Below, in pieces: positions 27,707 to 37,600 of a stretch of DNA of 64,000 nt. Position 1 is the stretch's first letter. The number at the start of each line of letters is the position of its first letter. A program made the position numbers and the translations under genes. Under the pieces are notes generated by a model. The model was given only the letters and a program-made list of their open reading frames with translations. It was not told the origin of the DNA and did not search any database. The DNA comes from Onishia taeanensis (GTDB lineage: Bacteria > Pseudomonadota > Gammaproteobacteria > Pseudomonadales > Halomonadaceae). The DNA lies in NCBI RefSeq assembly GCF_900100755.1, contig NZ_FNCI01000004.1:307428-371427 (forward strand). The letters run 5' to 3'.

Positions 27707-29863
27707 TCAGGCCGAATCGTGGTTCTGGCGCGGTTCGACGCTATCTTCCACCAGACGAGCACCGAAGGCCGCCTGGAGTTTCTGAATATGTGGGTCAGCC
27801 TTGAGGGCTTCAACCGCCACCGCATGACGCTCGGCGTTGAGGCGCTCGGATTGGCCTCGGGGCGTTTCCACCGTTTCGGGAATCTCGCCCACCTCAATGT
27901 TCACTTCACGTTCGATGCCAGCACCCGCAAGCGCCTTCTGGATGCGTTTAACGTGGACCTCGGCATTCATTGCCGCCTGCGATGGCGCCAAACGCAACAC
28001 CAGCGTATGGCCATCGTCTCGTTCGACCACACAATGCGCCGCCAGGTTGCGTGTTAGACCACCAAGCCCCAACCGTTCGAATAGGTCGAGCCAGGTCGCC
28101 TGATCCAGCATAGCGCCGCTATCGGCCGGCGCCCTCGCAGCAGCGGACGGCGCCTCGGTGTCGCGGGAAGACGCAGCGCTCGGCGATGCTTCATCCATCG
28201 CGTCGGATGCGCTATCCGCGGCTATGGCGGGCGTACTCGCGGCAGCTGCAGTGTCGGGCGCCGCAGTGGCTGCGGCGGCTGCCGGCTCAGGCGCCTGGGG
28301 GGCTTCAGCGCTGGCTTCGGCTTCCCAGGGGGGCGGAGCGGTGCCCATGGCGCCGGGCTCAGTGCTGTTGTCGGCACGGTGGCTCTGGTCGGCCTCATGA
28401 GCCGCCAGATCCTCGGCGGTATTCCCAGCGCTAAGCTCAGGGTCTTGCGTGGCAGCCTCGACGGGAGGTTCCACGGCGCTCGTCATATCCTCCGGAAGTG
28501 CTTCCCAGGGAGGCGGCTGATCGCTTGCGGGGCGCGGATCCGCTGGTGCCGTGGGCTCGGCCGATTCAGGTGCAGGCTGAGAAGCCGGCGTTGGCGCGGG
28601 CGACGACGGCTCGCGATGTTCGTCGTCAGGCACGGAAGCGGCAGGCGGCGGCGAAGCCGGTTGAGCGGTTCTGGGGGCTTGTGCACTGGGCTTGCCTGAC
28701 GCCTGCTCCGGCACGGCGTCGCCGGTCATCGGCAGCGGCGTCTGGGCCGGTTTGGGGACGCCTTGAGGGCGGAAGGCCAGCATCCGCAGCAGGGTCATCT
28801 CCAAGGCCGTACGCGGCTCTGGTGCCTGATCCATATCACCGCGGCCCTGCAGGCCGATCTGGTAATAGAGCTGGACGTCTTCGGCGGTAAACCGCGAGGC
28901 CAGCGTCAGCAGGACCTCACGGTCGCCGTGACCGTTATCCAGGGCGCCGGGCACCATCTGCGCCACCGCCAGCCGATGCAGCACCCCAAGCAGGTCATCG
29001 AGCACGCCGGCAAAGTCCGGCCCTTGCTCGGCCAGCGCGGCCACTTCACCGAGCACCCGCGCTGCGTCCACCTCGGCCAGCGCCTCAAGCAGCGTCAACA
29101 CATGACGCTGGTCGAGGGTACCCAGCATGGCGGCGACATCGGCCTGGCGCACCTGACCCTGGCCGAAGGCGATCGCCTGGTCGGTCAGGCTCATGGCGTC
29201 GCGCATCGAACCATCGGCCGCCTTGCCAAGCAGCCACAGGGCGCTTTCGTCGAAGGGCACATTTTCGACCTCGAGCACTCGGCTCAGGTGCTCGACGATG
29301 CGCTCCGGCGGCATATTCTTGAGAGTGAACTGCAAGCAGCGCGACAGCACCGTCACCGGCAGCTTTTGCGGATCGGTGGTGGCAAGCAGGAACTTCACAT
29401 GCGGCGGCGGCTCTTCGAGGGTCTTGAGCAGCGCATTGAAGCTATGGGTCGAGAGCATGTGCACCTCATCGATGAGGTACACCTTATAGCGGCCCTGGGT
29501 CGGCGCGTACTGCACGTTGTCGAGCAGTTCGCGGGTATCCTCGACCTTGGTCCGCGAGGCGGCATCGACCTCGATCAGGTCGACGAAGCGCCCATCGTCG
29601 ATAGCTCGGCAGTTCTCGCACTGCCCACAGGGAGTTGAGGTGACGCCGCTATCGTCTTCGCCATTGGCGGTGCAGTTCAGGCATTTGGCCAGAATGCGTG
29701 CCAGCGTGGTCTTGCCGACGCCGCGCGTACCGGTGAACAGATAGGCATGGTGCAAGCGCCCCTGATCCAGGGCGTTGACCAGCGCACGCTGCACGTGCTC
29801 CTGCCCCACCAGTTCATGGAAGGTGCGGGGGCGCCATTTGCGGGCCAATACCTGATAGCTCAT
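27707..29863 (-). CDS. dnaX: DNA polymerase III subunits gamma/tau
   Basis: The clamp-loader ATPase and replisome organiser, 718 residues (E. coli tau is 643). The start MSYQVLARKWRPRTF is diagnostic and puts the ATG at 29863 with AAGGA upstream. Walker A (GTRGVGKTTLARILAKCLNC), a zinc-binding CxxC set (CGQCENCRAI) and DEVHML are present. The linker between the clamp-loader region and the C-terminal tau domains (about residues 390-590) is unusually long and Ala/Pro/Glu-rich. I see no A-rich slippery heptamer like that of E. coli, so a separate gamma product by frameshifting is not supported. Confidence 0.95.
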   Translation of the reverse strand: MSYQVLARKWRPRTFHELVGQEHVQRALVNALDQGRLHHAYLFTGTRGVGKTTLARILAKCLNCTANGEDDSGVTSTPCGQCENCRAIDDGRFVDLIEVDAASRTKVEDTRELLDNVQYAPTQGRYKVYLIDEVHMLSTHSFNALLKTLEEPPPHVKFLLATTDPQKLPVTVLSRCLQFTLKNMPPERIVEHLSRVLEVENVPFDESALWLLGKAADGSMRDAMSLTDQAIAFGQGQVRQADVAAMLGTLDQRHVLTLLEALAEVDAARVLGEVAALAEQGPDFAGVLDDLLGVLHRLAVAQMVPGALDNGHGDREVLLTLASRFTAEDVQLYYQIGLQGRGDMDQAPEPRTALEMTLLRMLAFRPQGVPKPAQTPLPMTGDAVPEQASGKPSAQAPRTAQPASPPPAASVPDDEHREPSSPAPTPASQPAPESAEPTAPADPRPASDQPPPWEALPEDMTSAVEPPVEAATQDPELSAGNTAEDLAAHEADQSHRADNSTEPGAMGTAPPPWEAEASAEAPQAPEPAAAAATAAPDTAAAASTPAIAADSASDAMDEASPSAASSRDTEAPSAAARAPADSGAMLDQATWLDLFERLGLGGLTRNLAAHCVVERDDGHTLVLRLAPSQAAMNAEVHVKRIQKALAGAGIEREVNIEVGEIPETVETPRGQSERLNAERHAVAVEALKADPHIQKLQAAFGARLVEDSVEPRQNHDSA

Positions 29864-30072
29864 GCAGCGCGAGATCCTTTCATCGAAACTCTCATCGTTA
29901 CTTGCATCGAAATCGAAATAGACGACGTCGTTCAACGCACGACGCAGGGCCAAGCCTAGAGCCTGAACCAAAGGGGCTAAACCAAAAGAGCTATTCTAGC
30001 TGCTGGAGCGCATGGCCGAAAGCCGAGGGGGGAACCACTAGGAGACAGAGGTTTCTGCCACCTGAAATGGAG

Positions 30073-30180
30073 GCGGCCCCGACAGCCACATCCCGGCACA
30101 CGCATCCATCACTACCGTTGCTCCCTTCCGGGCCTGGCGGGGTTTGCGACTTAGCGTTGCGGGAGGACCGACGGGGCCAC
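30073..30180 (-). ncRNA. ffs: Signal recognition particle 4.5S RNA
   Basis: On the minus strand the sequence carries the strongly conserved Ffh-binding tip (CAGGCCCGGAAGGGAGCA) and distal GTGTGCCGGGATG, flanked by long complementary arms (GGCCCCGTCGG at the 5' side with CTGTCGGGGCC at the 3' side). The size of about 108 bases is normal for bacterial 4.5S RNA. It lies upstream of dnaX in the same orientation. The ends are set by the arms and are good to a few bases. Confidence 0.93.
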
Positions 30181-30399
30181 CATAACGACTCGATTGCTTG
30201 CCAAGCGATAGGACTATTCAAGGCTACCTGGCTGATTCGCCAGCGCATCGAGCGGGGCGCACTATAACAGCGCCCCACAGGGTCCGCAAGGCCAGATGTT
30301 GGGGCCCCGGCTCGGCTCAGATGCCAGCTTTCTAGTCTAGGCTTATAGGTGTAGCTTGGTCGTTACCTACAAGACCTCACATCACTGGGAAGAGAACCA

Positions 30400-31623
30400 A
30401 TGCAAAAGGATTCCAACAAGGGCTATATCGCACTATTGGGCTGGAGCCTAAGCGCTGTAGAGGCCGCCGAAACCTTTGATCGCCGCTACGTGGTCGTGGC
30501 GCCGGATTGGGCCGAGGATTATTGCGAAAAGCACGATATTCCCTACGTATCCTGGAACTTCGAGCGCCTCAACGATCGTTCCATGGAGATCGCCGAGACC
30601 CTGAAAGGCATGGGCGTCGACGTCGCCATTCCGCTGTTCGAAGAGACCGTGGAATGGGCTGGTGCAATCAACTCCGTGCTGCTCGATAGTCCCCGCCTCT
30701 ACGGCCAGTCGCTGCTGCTGCGCGACAAAGCCCTGATGAAGCGTCGCGCTCAGCTGGGTGGCATCCGCGTGGGCATCTTCGAGGAAGCGCACGACAAGGA
30801 AGACGTCATCCGCTTTTTGAAGCGCGTCAACCAGACGCTGCTCAAGCTCGACGGCGACCCCAATGACCCGATCCACCTCAAGGCCTTCGACAAGGCCGGC
30901 TGCCTGGGGCATCGCGTGATCCGCACCCCGGATGAGGTCGATACGATTCCCGACGAGGAATTCCCGGTGCTGATGGAGTCGCACCTGGATGGCTGGGAAT
31001 TCGCGGTCGAAGCCTGGATTCACAACGGCAAGATCGCCTTCCTCAACATTTCCGAGTACGTAACGCTTGGGTATTCGGTGTTCGTGCCGGCCTCTCCGGA
31101 ACTCGAAAGGTATCGTGAGCAGATCACGACGCAGATCGAGAAGCTGATCAAGGCCTTCGATATCGAATTCGGCCTGATCCACCCCGAATACTTCGTCACC
31201 AACGATGGCGAGATGTACTTCGGCGAAGTCGCCTACCGCCCGCCGGGCTTCAAGGTCTTTGAACTGCTCGAACGTGTCTACGGCTTCAACGCCTACCAGG
31301 CCTCGATGCTGGTCTTCGACCCCAAGACCACCGAAGAAGAGGTCAAGGCCTTCTTCCCAAAGGAAGTGGTCGATGCCGATGGCTTTGCAGGCTGCTTCGG
31401 CGTCTATCCGCGCCGCCGCGTGGTCAGCAAGCTGGAGATCCCCGAAGAGGTCGAAGATCATCCTTACTTCGAGTCCCACGAGCTGACGGCTCCCCTGGAA
31501 GAGACCGTCACCAAGCGTACCGCTTTCGGCACGCACTGGGGCCTTATCTACTTCAAGGGCGACGAAGCTCAACGCATGAAGGATCTTCTCAAGCATATGG
31601 AAGACCTTGATTTCTATGTCTGA
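30400..31623 (+). CDS. ATP-grasp domain protein (putative carboxylate-amine ligase)
   Basis: A 407-residue soluble protein with a carbamoyl-phosphate-synthase-like ATP-grasp layout: a Rossmann-like N-terminal part (1-100), then the grasp domain with LMESHLDGWEFAVEAWIHNG and the metal/catalytic strand GEMYFGEVAYRPPG near residues 270-285. It should form an acyl-phosphate and couple it to an amine or similar nucleophile; the substrates are unknown. A GAAGAGA site precedes the ATG. Only 47 bases separate it from the next gene, whose product shows a papain-like residue pattern, so a ligase-peptidase pair is plausible. It could also be a biotin-carboxylase-like orphan. Confidence 0.75.
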   Translation: MQKDSNKGYIALLGWSLSAVEAAETFDRRYVVVAPDWAEDYCEKHDIPYVSWNFERLNDRSMEIAETLKGMGVDVAIPLFEETVEWAGAINSVLLDSPRLYGQSLLLRDKALMKRRAQLGGIRVGIFEEAHDKEDVIRFLKRVNQTLLKLDGDPNDPIHLKAFDKAGCLGHRVIRTPDEVDTIPDEEFPVLMESHLDGWEFAVEAWIHNGKIAFLNISEYVTLGYSVFVPASPELERYREQITTQIEKLIKAFDIEFGLIHPEYFVTNDGEMYFGEVAYRPPGFKVFELLERVYGFNAYQASMLVFDPKTTEEEVKAFFPKEVVDADGFAGCFGVYPRRRVVSKLEIPEEVEDHPYFESHELTAPLEETVTKRTAFGTHWGLIYFKGDEAQRMKDLLKHMEDLDFYV

Positions 31624-31670
31624 TGTAGGGCGTCATAGAAAGCATGCAAGCCTGATGACAAGGAGTCTGC

Positions 31671-33725
31671 GTGACATCGCCACGTGACACGACACCCCAA
31701 AGTGAGGCGTCAGAGGCCAGCGAGAAGCTCGCTGGCCTTTTGAAAAAATTCGACGACGCCATCGCTTTGCTCAACAACGCGCGTGACTTCGCCAAGCCGA
31801 GCAAGCTTCCACGAGTGCTGGATACCGCTCGGCGGGTCATGTTGCAGGAGGGCGGCTGTGCAGCCATAGAGGCGCGCGGCCGTATTCTCGAAGAAGCCGG
31901 CATTTTTCTGGGATCAGACTGGGAAACGCCTCAGCATCTGGTCCCATCACTCACCACTCATGCGCTGACCAGCGCCGATCCCAACATGGTGGTGATCGAG
32001 TCGCTAAGCGAGCTGCGACTGCTGGCCGTGGCCAAGGGTGATTACATTCACCCACTCATTTCTCTGGAACAGGCGCACCACTACCTGACCCAGACCATGG
32101 CGATCAACCTTCGGCTGTTGTTTGGCGAGCCCACCGAGGCCGAACGCGAAACTCAGGGCCGGCTGGCCGAGGTGCCACGTCACCTGTTTCGCCATTTGTC
32201 CGAACGCATCGGTTATGAACACATCATCGACCACCTGATCGAGGAAATCTGGCGGATACTCGAGCAGCGCCCGATCCAGGTAGAGCCCGTCAAGTCGATG
32301 ATCACTCAGATCGCTCTCTGCCAGGCCAACCCCGATATCGACCTTGGGGGCAGCGGCCAGGGCGCCGACCGACTGGTCAGCGCGCTGTTCGGCCCCACCC
32401 GCGCCTCCCGCGAGGATCCGGGCCTCGATATCTATCGCGAGCGACTGGCCAGCATGGACGCCGCGGCTCTCCAGGGCGAGGCCACCGGCTTCGCTCGCTC
32501 CATGCACGATACGGGCCTGGTCTCCGCCTATCACCCGGTGCTGCTGCGCCACCTGCTGGACCACAGCGATCACCTGCTGGCGGAAGCCATGGGCCTTTCC
32601 TCCACCGGGCGCGATTGCCTGCTCTGCTACCATGAACTGGTCCACGCGCTGATTCGCGGCGGCGTCTATCCGGAAACCTCCCAGGCGGTCTACGGCCTGA
32701 CCCTGACCCTCGAGCGCGGCATTTTCTATCAACCCCCGGTGGCGCCGGCCATGTGGCGACAGCTAGGGCTGCCGCTCTCCGACTGGTCACAGGCGCGCCT
32801 AAACCTCGCCTTCGGGGAAACCATCTCGCCCAGGGCAAGGCTACTGGAAGGCGTGCTTTGCATGCTGGGCCTGCCGCTGGGCGTCGGCCAAGGCAACAAC
32901 CCGACCTGCCAATCGGCGCGCGCCCTCTCGATGTGGGCTTACAACGATCCGGACTATCTGCTGCAGATGGTGGCCTGGGCCGCTCGCGATGACGATATCA
33001 TCATGCACTTCGAGGGCATGCCGCTGTCTTCCATGGCCAGCCTGTCCGGCGTCGCCCAGAGCCTGCCGATGGACCTGGACCCGGTCTCATTGATCGTGGT
33101 GCCGCACCTCGATCGCATCTATGCCGAAATGGGCCGTCGCTGCATTGGCCGTGAAGGCGACCCGCACCGCTGGGTCAATCCGGAATTCCATGGCTGGTGG
33201 TCCGGCCGAGGCTTTCGCATCAATGTCGATGTCGCGACCGGGCAGCTGACGGAACTGGATGATTTCCTGCGCCACTTCTATGCAAGCTATCACCCTTACT
33301 ACAACGGCAACCAGCCGCTGATTCATCCTCAGCCGGCCGGCATCGCCGTGACCGACACCGCGGCCCGCTTCATCGGCTGGCATGCGATCACCATCCTGCG
33401 CGCCAACCTCGACCCCAATGACGTGATGCGGGTCTACTTCTTCAACCCCAATAACGACAGCGGTCAGGACTGGGGCGACGGCATCAAGGTCAGTACGGCA
33501 GACCATGGCGAGCGCTTCGGCGAGTCTTCGTTGCCCTTCGAGCAGTTCGTGTCGCGCCTGTATATCTACCACTACGACCCACTGGAGCGAGGTGAGCTGG
33601 CCAACATCACCCAGGAAGAACTCGACCGGGTGACCGGCTACATTCACCGTAGCTGGGGCAAAGATCGCATCCCCCAGGGCGAGCTACAGGCGAGCAGCGG
33701 ACCGACACCGCCAGGCGAGGACTAA
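31671..33725 (+). CDS. Unknown 684-residue protein with papain-like Cys/His/Asn pattern
   Basis: I do not recognise a named family. The protein starts at a GTG with AAGGAG 5 bases upstream and has no signal peptide. Residues 1-340 look helical. The C-terminal half has the arrangement of papain-fold enzymes: Gln407 exactly six residues before Cys413 (GQGNNPTCQSARALS, as Gln19/Cys25 in papain), His571 in GWHAITIL, and Asn592 in VYFFNPNNDSGQDWG. This pattern supports a cysteine peptidase, transglutaminase or amidase fold. It sits 47 bases after the ATP-grasp gene on the same strand and ends before a hairpin terminator. The enzyme class is inferred. Confidence 0.7.
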   Translation: MTSPRDTTPQSEASEASEKLAGLLKKFDDAIALLNNARDFAKPSKLPRVLDTARRVMLQEGGCAAIEARGRILEEAGIFLGSDWETPQHLVPSLTTHALTSADPNMVVIESLSELRLLAVAKGDYIHPLISLEQAHHYLTQTMAINLRLLFGEPTEAERETQGRLAEVPRHLFRHLSERIGYEHIIDHLIEEIWRILEQRPIQVEPVKSMITQIALCQANPDIDLGGSGQGADRLVSALFGPTRASREDPGLDIYRERLASMDAAALQGEATGFARSMHDTGLVSAYHPVLLRHLLDHSDHLLAEAMGLSSTGRDCLLCYHELVHALIRGGVYPETSQAVYGLTLTLERGIFYQPPVAPAMWRQLGLPLSDWSQARLNLAFGETISPRARLLEGVLCMLGLPLGVGQGNNPTCQSARALSMWAYNDPDYLLQMVAWAARDDDIIMHFEGMPLSSMASLSGVAQSLPMDLDPVSLIVVPHLDRIYAEMGRRCIGREGDPHRWVNPEFHGWWSGRGFRINVDVATGQLTELDDFLRHFYASYHPYYNGNQPLIHPQPAGIAVTDTAARFIGWHAITILRANLDPNDVMRVYFFNPNNDSGQDWGDGIKVSTADHGERFGESSLPFEQFVSRLYIYHYDPLERGELANITQEELDRVTGYIHRSWGKDRIPQGELQASSGPTPPGED

Positions 33726-33771
33726 CAGGGCGCTTTCGCGCCCCTCCCCTTGATACACGCCAAGCATCCGG

Positions 33772-33800
33772 CGGCCTGCGGGATTCTCTCCCGCAGGCCG
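33772..33800 (+). terminator. Hairpin terminator after the ATP-grasp/papain-like pair
   Basis: A perfect 12-bp stem (CGGCCTGCGGGA and its complement) with a 5-base loop lies 47 bases after the stop codon. Only TCTT follows, so termination may be partial and the tlyA promoter overlaps its end. Confidence 0.6.
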
Positions 33801-33807
33801 TCTTGCG

Positions 33808-33813
33808 TATAAT
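33808..33813 (+). promoter_or_regulatory. Candidate -10 element for tlyA
   Basis: A perfect TATAAT lies 39 bases before the tlyA start and directly after the upstream hairpin. No good -35 box is visible at 17 bases, so this is a tentative sigma-70 call. Confidence 0.4.
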
Positions 33814-33851
33814 CGCCCCTCATCTTTTCCGCTCTTTTGGCCAGAGGCTCC

Positions 33852-34613
33852 ATGATCCGACTCGACCAGCTGCTCGTCGCCCAGGGCCTGGCGCGCTCCC
33901 GCTCACGCGCCCAGCGCCTGATCCGCCATGGCCGGGTCAGCCTGGCAGGCCAGCCACCGCTGACAAAACCCTCGGAAAAACTGCCCGAGGACAGTCCGCT
34001 GACGGTCGCCGACGACCCCGAGGAGCGCTACGCCTCGCGGGCCGGGCTCAAACTCGAGGCCTTGCTGGAGGCACGCGGCATGCGTCTCGACGGCAGGGTC
34101 GTTCTGGATGTGGGCCAGTCGACCGGCGGGTTCACCGATTGCGCGCTGCACTTCGGCGCGGCCCATGTGATCGGCGTCGAGGTCGGCCACGACCAGCTCG
34201 ACCCCAGGCTTCGCCATGACCCACGCGTCAGCTGCCTGGAAGGGCTCAACGCCCGCGCCATGGCCGAATCGCCCGTATTGCGCCAGGCCATGGCGGAGCA
34301 TGCCCCCGACGGGCTATCGCTTGCCATCATGGATGTCTCCTTCATTTCCCAGACCTTGATCTTGCCTCAGCTAAGCCAACTGCTATCGTCAGGTGCAGAG
34401 CTGCTCTCGCTGGTCAAACCGCAGTTCGAGGTCGGGCCCGGCAAGGTCAACGAGCGGGGCATCGTCACCGATGACGCCCTGCTGTCAGGCGTCGAGTCGC
34501 GTATTCGCGCCTGCTGCTCAGAGCATGGCTTCACGGTGCTTGGCTGGCAGGACAGCCCCATCAAAGGCGGCGATGGCAACCGCGAATTTCTGCTGCATGG
34601 CCGGCGCGACTGA
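33852..34613 (+). CDS. tlyA: TlyA family rRNA methyltransferase
   Basis: A 253-residue protein with an N-terminal S4 RNA-binding domain (RLDQLLVAQGLARSRSRAQ, residues 3-21) followed by an FtsJ-type SAM methyltransferase domain (DVGQSTGGFTDCAL SAM loop; SLVKPQFEVG). TlyA proteins 2'-O-methylate ribosomal RNA; the bacterial name hemolysin TlyA is historical. I took the ATG at 33852, with AGAGG upstream, over a TTG 15 bases earlier. It is convergent with the mechanosensitive channel gene. Confidence 0.9.
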   Translation: MIRLDQLLVAQGLARSRSRAQRLIRHGRVSLAGQPPLTKPSEKLPEDSPLTVADDPEERYASRAGLKLEALLEARGMRLDGRVVLDVGQSTGGFTDCALHFGAAHVIGVEVGHDQLDPRLRHDPRVSCLEGLNARAMAESPVLRQAMAEHAPDGLSLAIMDVSFISQTLILPQLSQLLSSGAELLSLVKPQFEVGPGKVNERGIVTDDALLSGVESRIRACCSEHGFTVLGWQDSPIKGGDGNREFLLHGRRD

Positions 34614-34660
34614 AGCGGCGCCGGTCATCTTCTTCTGGCGACTGAGCGTCGCCCGCTCCG

Positions 34661-37600
34661 CTAGCCTTCGTCCTCTGGCCCATCATCCAAGATGCCGCGG
34701 TCTTGCTTGCCGAGACGAGGCGAGCCCTCTCCCCGACTGGTGCGCGTTTTGTCGCTGTCATCCTGCCTGTCGGCTTGCCTCTCGCGGACGGCCGGCGCTC
34801 CCCACTCGATAGGCCCACCCTTGGCATCATGCAGGCGCACATCGAGCTGGTTGAAGGCGATTTCGACACCGTGCTCCTGGAAACGCGCCGCGATCTCGAC
34901 GTTGATTTCATCCGCCGCATAAAGCCGGTCGGTCAATGAATTGACGAAGATGCGCAGTTCGAAATCAAGGGTGCTGGCACCGTATTGCAGGAAGAACACC
35001 TGCGGCTCCGGGTCCTTGAGCACCCTGGCATTCCCCTTGGCCGCCTCGCGCAGCAGGCGATGCACCAGCGCCAGGTCCGAGCCATAGGCCACCCCATAGT
35101 TGAGCACCACCCGAGTGACGTTGTCGGATAGCGACCAGTTGATCAGTTGGTCGGTGACGAAGGTCTTGTTGGGAATGATGATCTCTTTGCGGTCGAAGTC
35201 CGTAACGGTAGTGGCACGAATACGAATGCGGCTGACGGTGCCATGCAGGTTGCCAAGGGTGATGGTGTCGCCGATGCGCACCGGCCGCTCGAAGAGAATG
35301 ATCAGGCCCGAAATGAAGTTGGCGAATATTTCCTGGAGCCCGAACCCCAGGCCCACCCCCAAGGCAGCGACCAGCCACTGCAACTTGTCCCAGCTCACGC
35401 CGAGGGTTCCCAGCGCCATCACCACCCCACCCCCGGCGATCGCATAAGACAACAGCGAGGTGATCGCATAGGCACTGCCCTGCTTGAGCGCCAGCCGCGA
35501 CAGCACCATCACCTCGAGCAGGCCGGGAAGGTTGCGCGCCAGCATCATCGTCAAGGCCACCGTCACCAGGGCGATGAAGACGTCTGCCACGCTGATCCCC
35601 GCGGCGACCCCGCCTTCGCCACCGGCGCCCGACTCTCCGGCCCATACCGCCACCTGGTTCAGGTAGCCAAGCACGCTTAAAAGATCCGCCCATATCAGAT
35701 ACAACAGCATCGCCAGCCCCAGCACTAGGATGAGCTTGGATAGGCGCAATGACTGCTGATTGACCTGATTCATGTCCAACGGCGGTTCCTCGACCACCTC
35801 CATGCCGTTTCCCGACTCATCGCGCTTCAGCGACCGGCGACGCGCCAATGCGCGCCGGTAAGCCAAGCGCCGCGCCGCGACTGCCAACCCCCGCACCACG
35901 GAGGCTTCGACCACGATCCAGGTTCCCAGCAGATAAAGCGTGATCACATAACGCGACACCAAGCTCAGGGCCGTGTACTCATACCCCAAGATGATCAGGC
36001 ACATCAGCAGCAGCGGGACCGCCGCCAGCGCCAGGCCGACCAGCAATCGCAGCAGCAAGACGCCGAAAAAAGGCGTATGGGCGGCAATCAGCTTGCTCTG
36101 CACCACCGCCATGCCAGCCAGGCCCGACAGCATCAGCAACAAGGCCAGCGGATACTCGGACAGGGTGATTTCGCCGCCGCGGGCCACGCTCGCGATCATC
36201 AGCACCGGCACCAGCGACAGGCCCAGCCAATGCAGCAGCCTGGACAGCCGCTCCGCGTAGGCCGATGGCCACAGGAAATGCCGCGTCGCCACCCCATCGC
36301 GCACCAGCAGCCGCCTCGCCCAGGCGATGCTGCCCCAGGCCAGTGCCAGTTGAACCAGCGCCATGCCTAGCCGCGACGCCAGGCCAACTTGCCCGACCAG
36401 CAGCACCAGGCCCAGCGACGCCAGCACCAGCGGGCCGGGGCTTGCCAACAGCGCATTGAGCGCTATCGCCTTCGGGGTCAGGGCCTGGGTGTCATACTTG
36501 AGATGTCCGATCTTGTCACTGAGCAGTACCAGATGTCGCTTGATCGGAGGACGCAGCAGGAAGAGAACGACGGCGAACAATAGCGGCAGCAGCCCCACCA
36601 GACTTCCAAGCCCAGGCCACTGCAAGGAAAATGCCGAGCGCCACGCGCCATGCCCCCAGGTGTCGGCCAGCCGCGCCGGTATCTGCCCCAGCCAGCCCAG
36701 GTCCAGCGGACGGCTATTGGCCACCCAGAACAACTGCTCGTCGAGCGTCGTGCGCAGCTGCCTGCTGAGGGCCAGCAGCTGCTGCTGATTGAGCTGCAAA
36801 TCAATGGCCGCGCTCAGCTCCTCGCCATAGGCTTGCTCTACTTGGTCGACCAACTCTCGCCGCGATCGATAAATCCTCTCCAGGGCAGTGATCAGCGCAT
36901 CCGAGGGTTCGACCTTGGCCGCCGCCAGTTCCTCTTTTGCCAAGGCAGTGGTATCGCGAAGCGCCTCACGCTGGCGACCCAGCTCGAACTGCTTGAGACG
37001 CAGGTCGGCGATGTCGTCCTTGAGGTTGCGACGCTGCTCGACCTGCGGCAGCAGGCGGCGCTGTTCGCGCAGGATGCGTGACAGCAGCAGGCTGCCGCGA
37101 ATCGCGTCGATCTGCTCATTCAGGGTCCGCTGAAGCTGGCGCACGCGGTCGAGCTGGCGTCGCACCTCCAGCCCATCGCGGGCCAGGGTGTTGGAAAGCT
37201 CCGTGGCCTTCAATAGCTCGAGGCTCAACTCGCGATTGACCTCTTGCGCCTGCTTGACCACTGGGTGCTCGGCTTCCACCTGGGCGCCGCCGGCCGCCGC
37301 CTCCTTGATGGCCTGCTCGGATTGATCCCGCCGCTTGCGGTCGAGAACCGCCTGCAGCATGGCCAGGCGGGCCTCCTGCTGGGCGATCTGTCGGTTGAGC
37401 TGGTCCTGGCGAAGCTGGGCGAGTTCACGCAGGCGAGAGTTGGCATTCAGCGCACTCTGCTGATAGCGCACGGTCAGATCCGCCAGGCGCATCTCGGCGA
37501 GTCGCTGCAGCCGTTGAGGATTATCGGCCGGCACATCGGCCAGGTTTTCCAGGGCCTGGCGGCTGCTCTCGAGTGCACGCATCGCATCAGAGATACTCTG

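Noticed and set aside
30448..31596. 382-codon minus-strand open frame
   Set aside because: Antisense to the ATP-grasp gene, whose own strand has a ribosome-binding site and conserved motifs.
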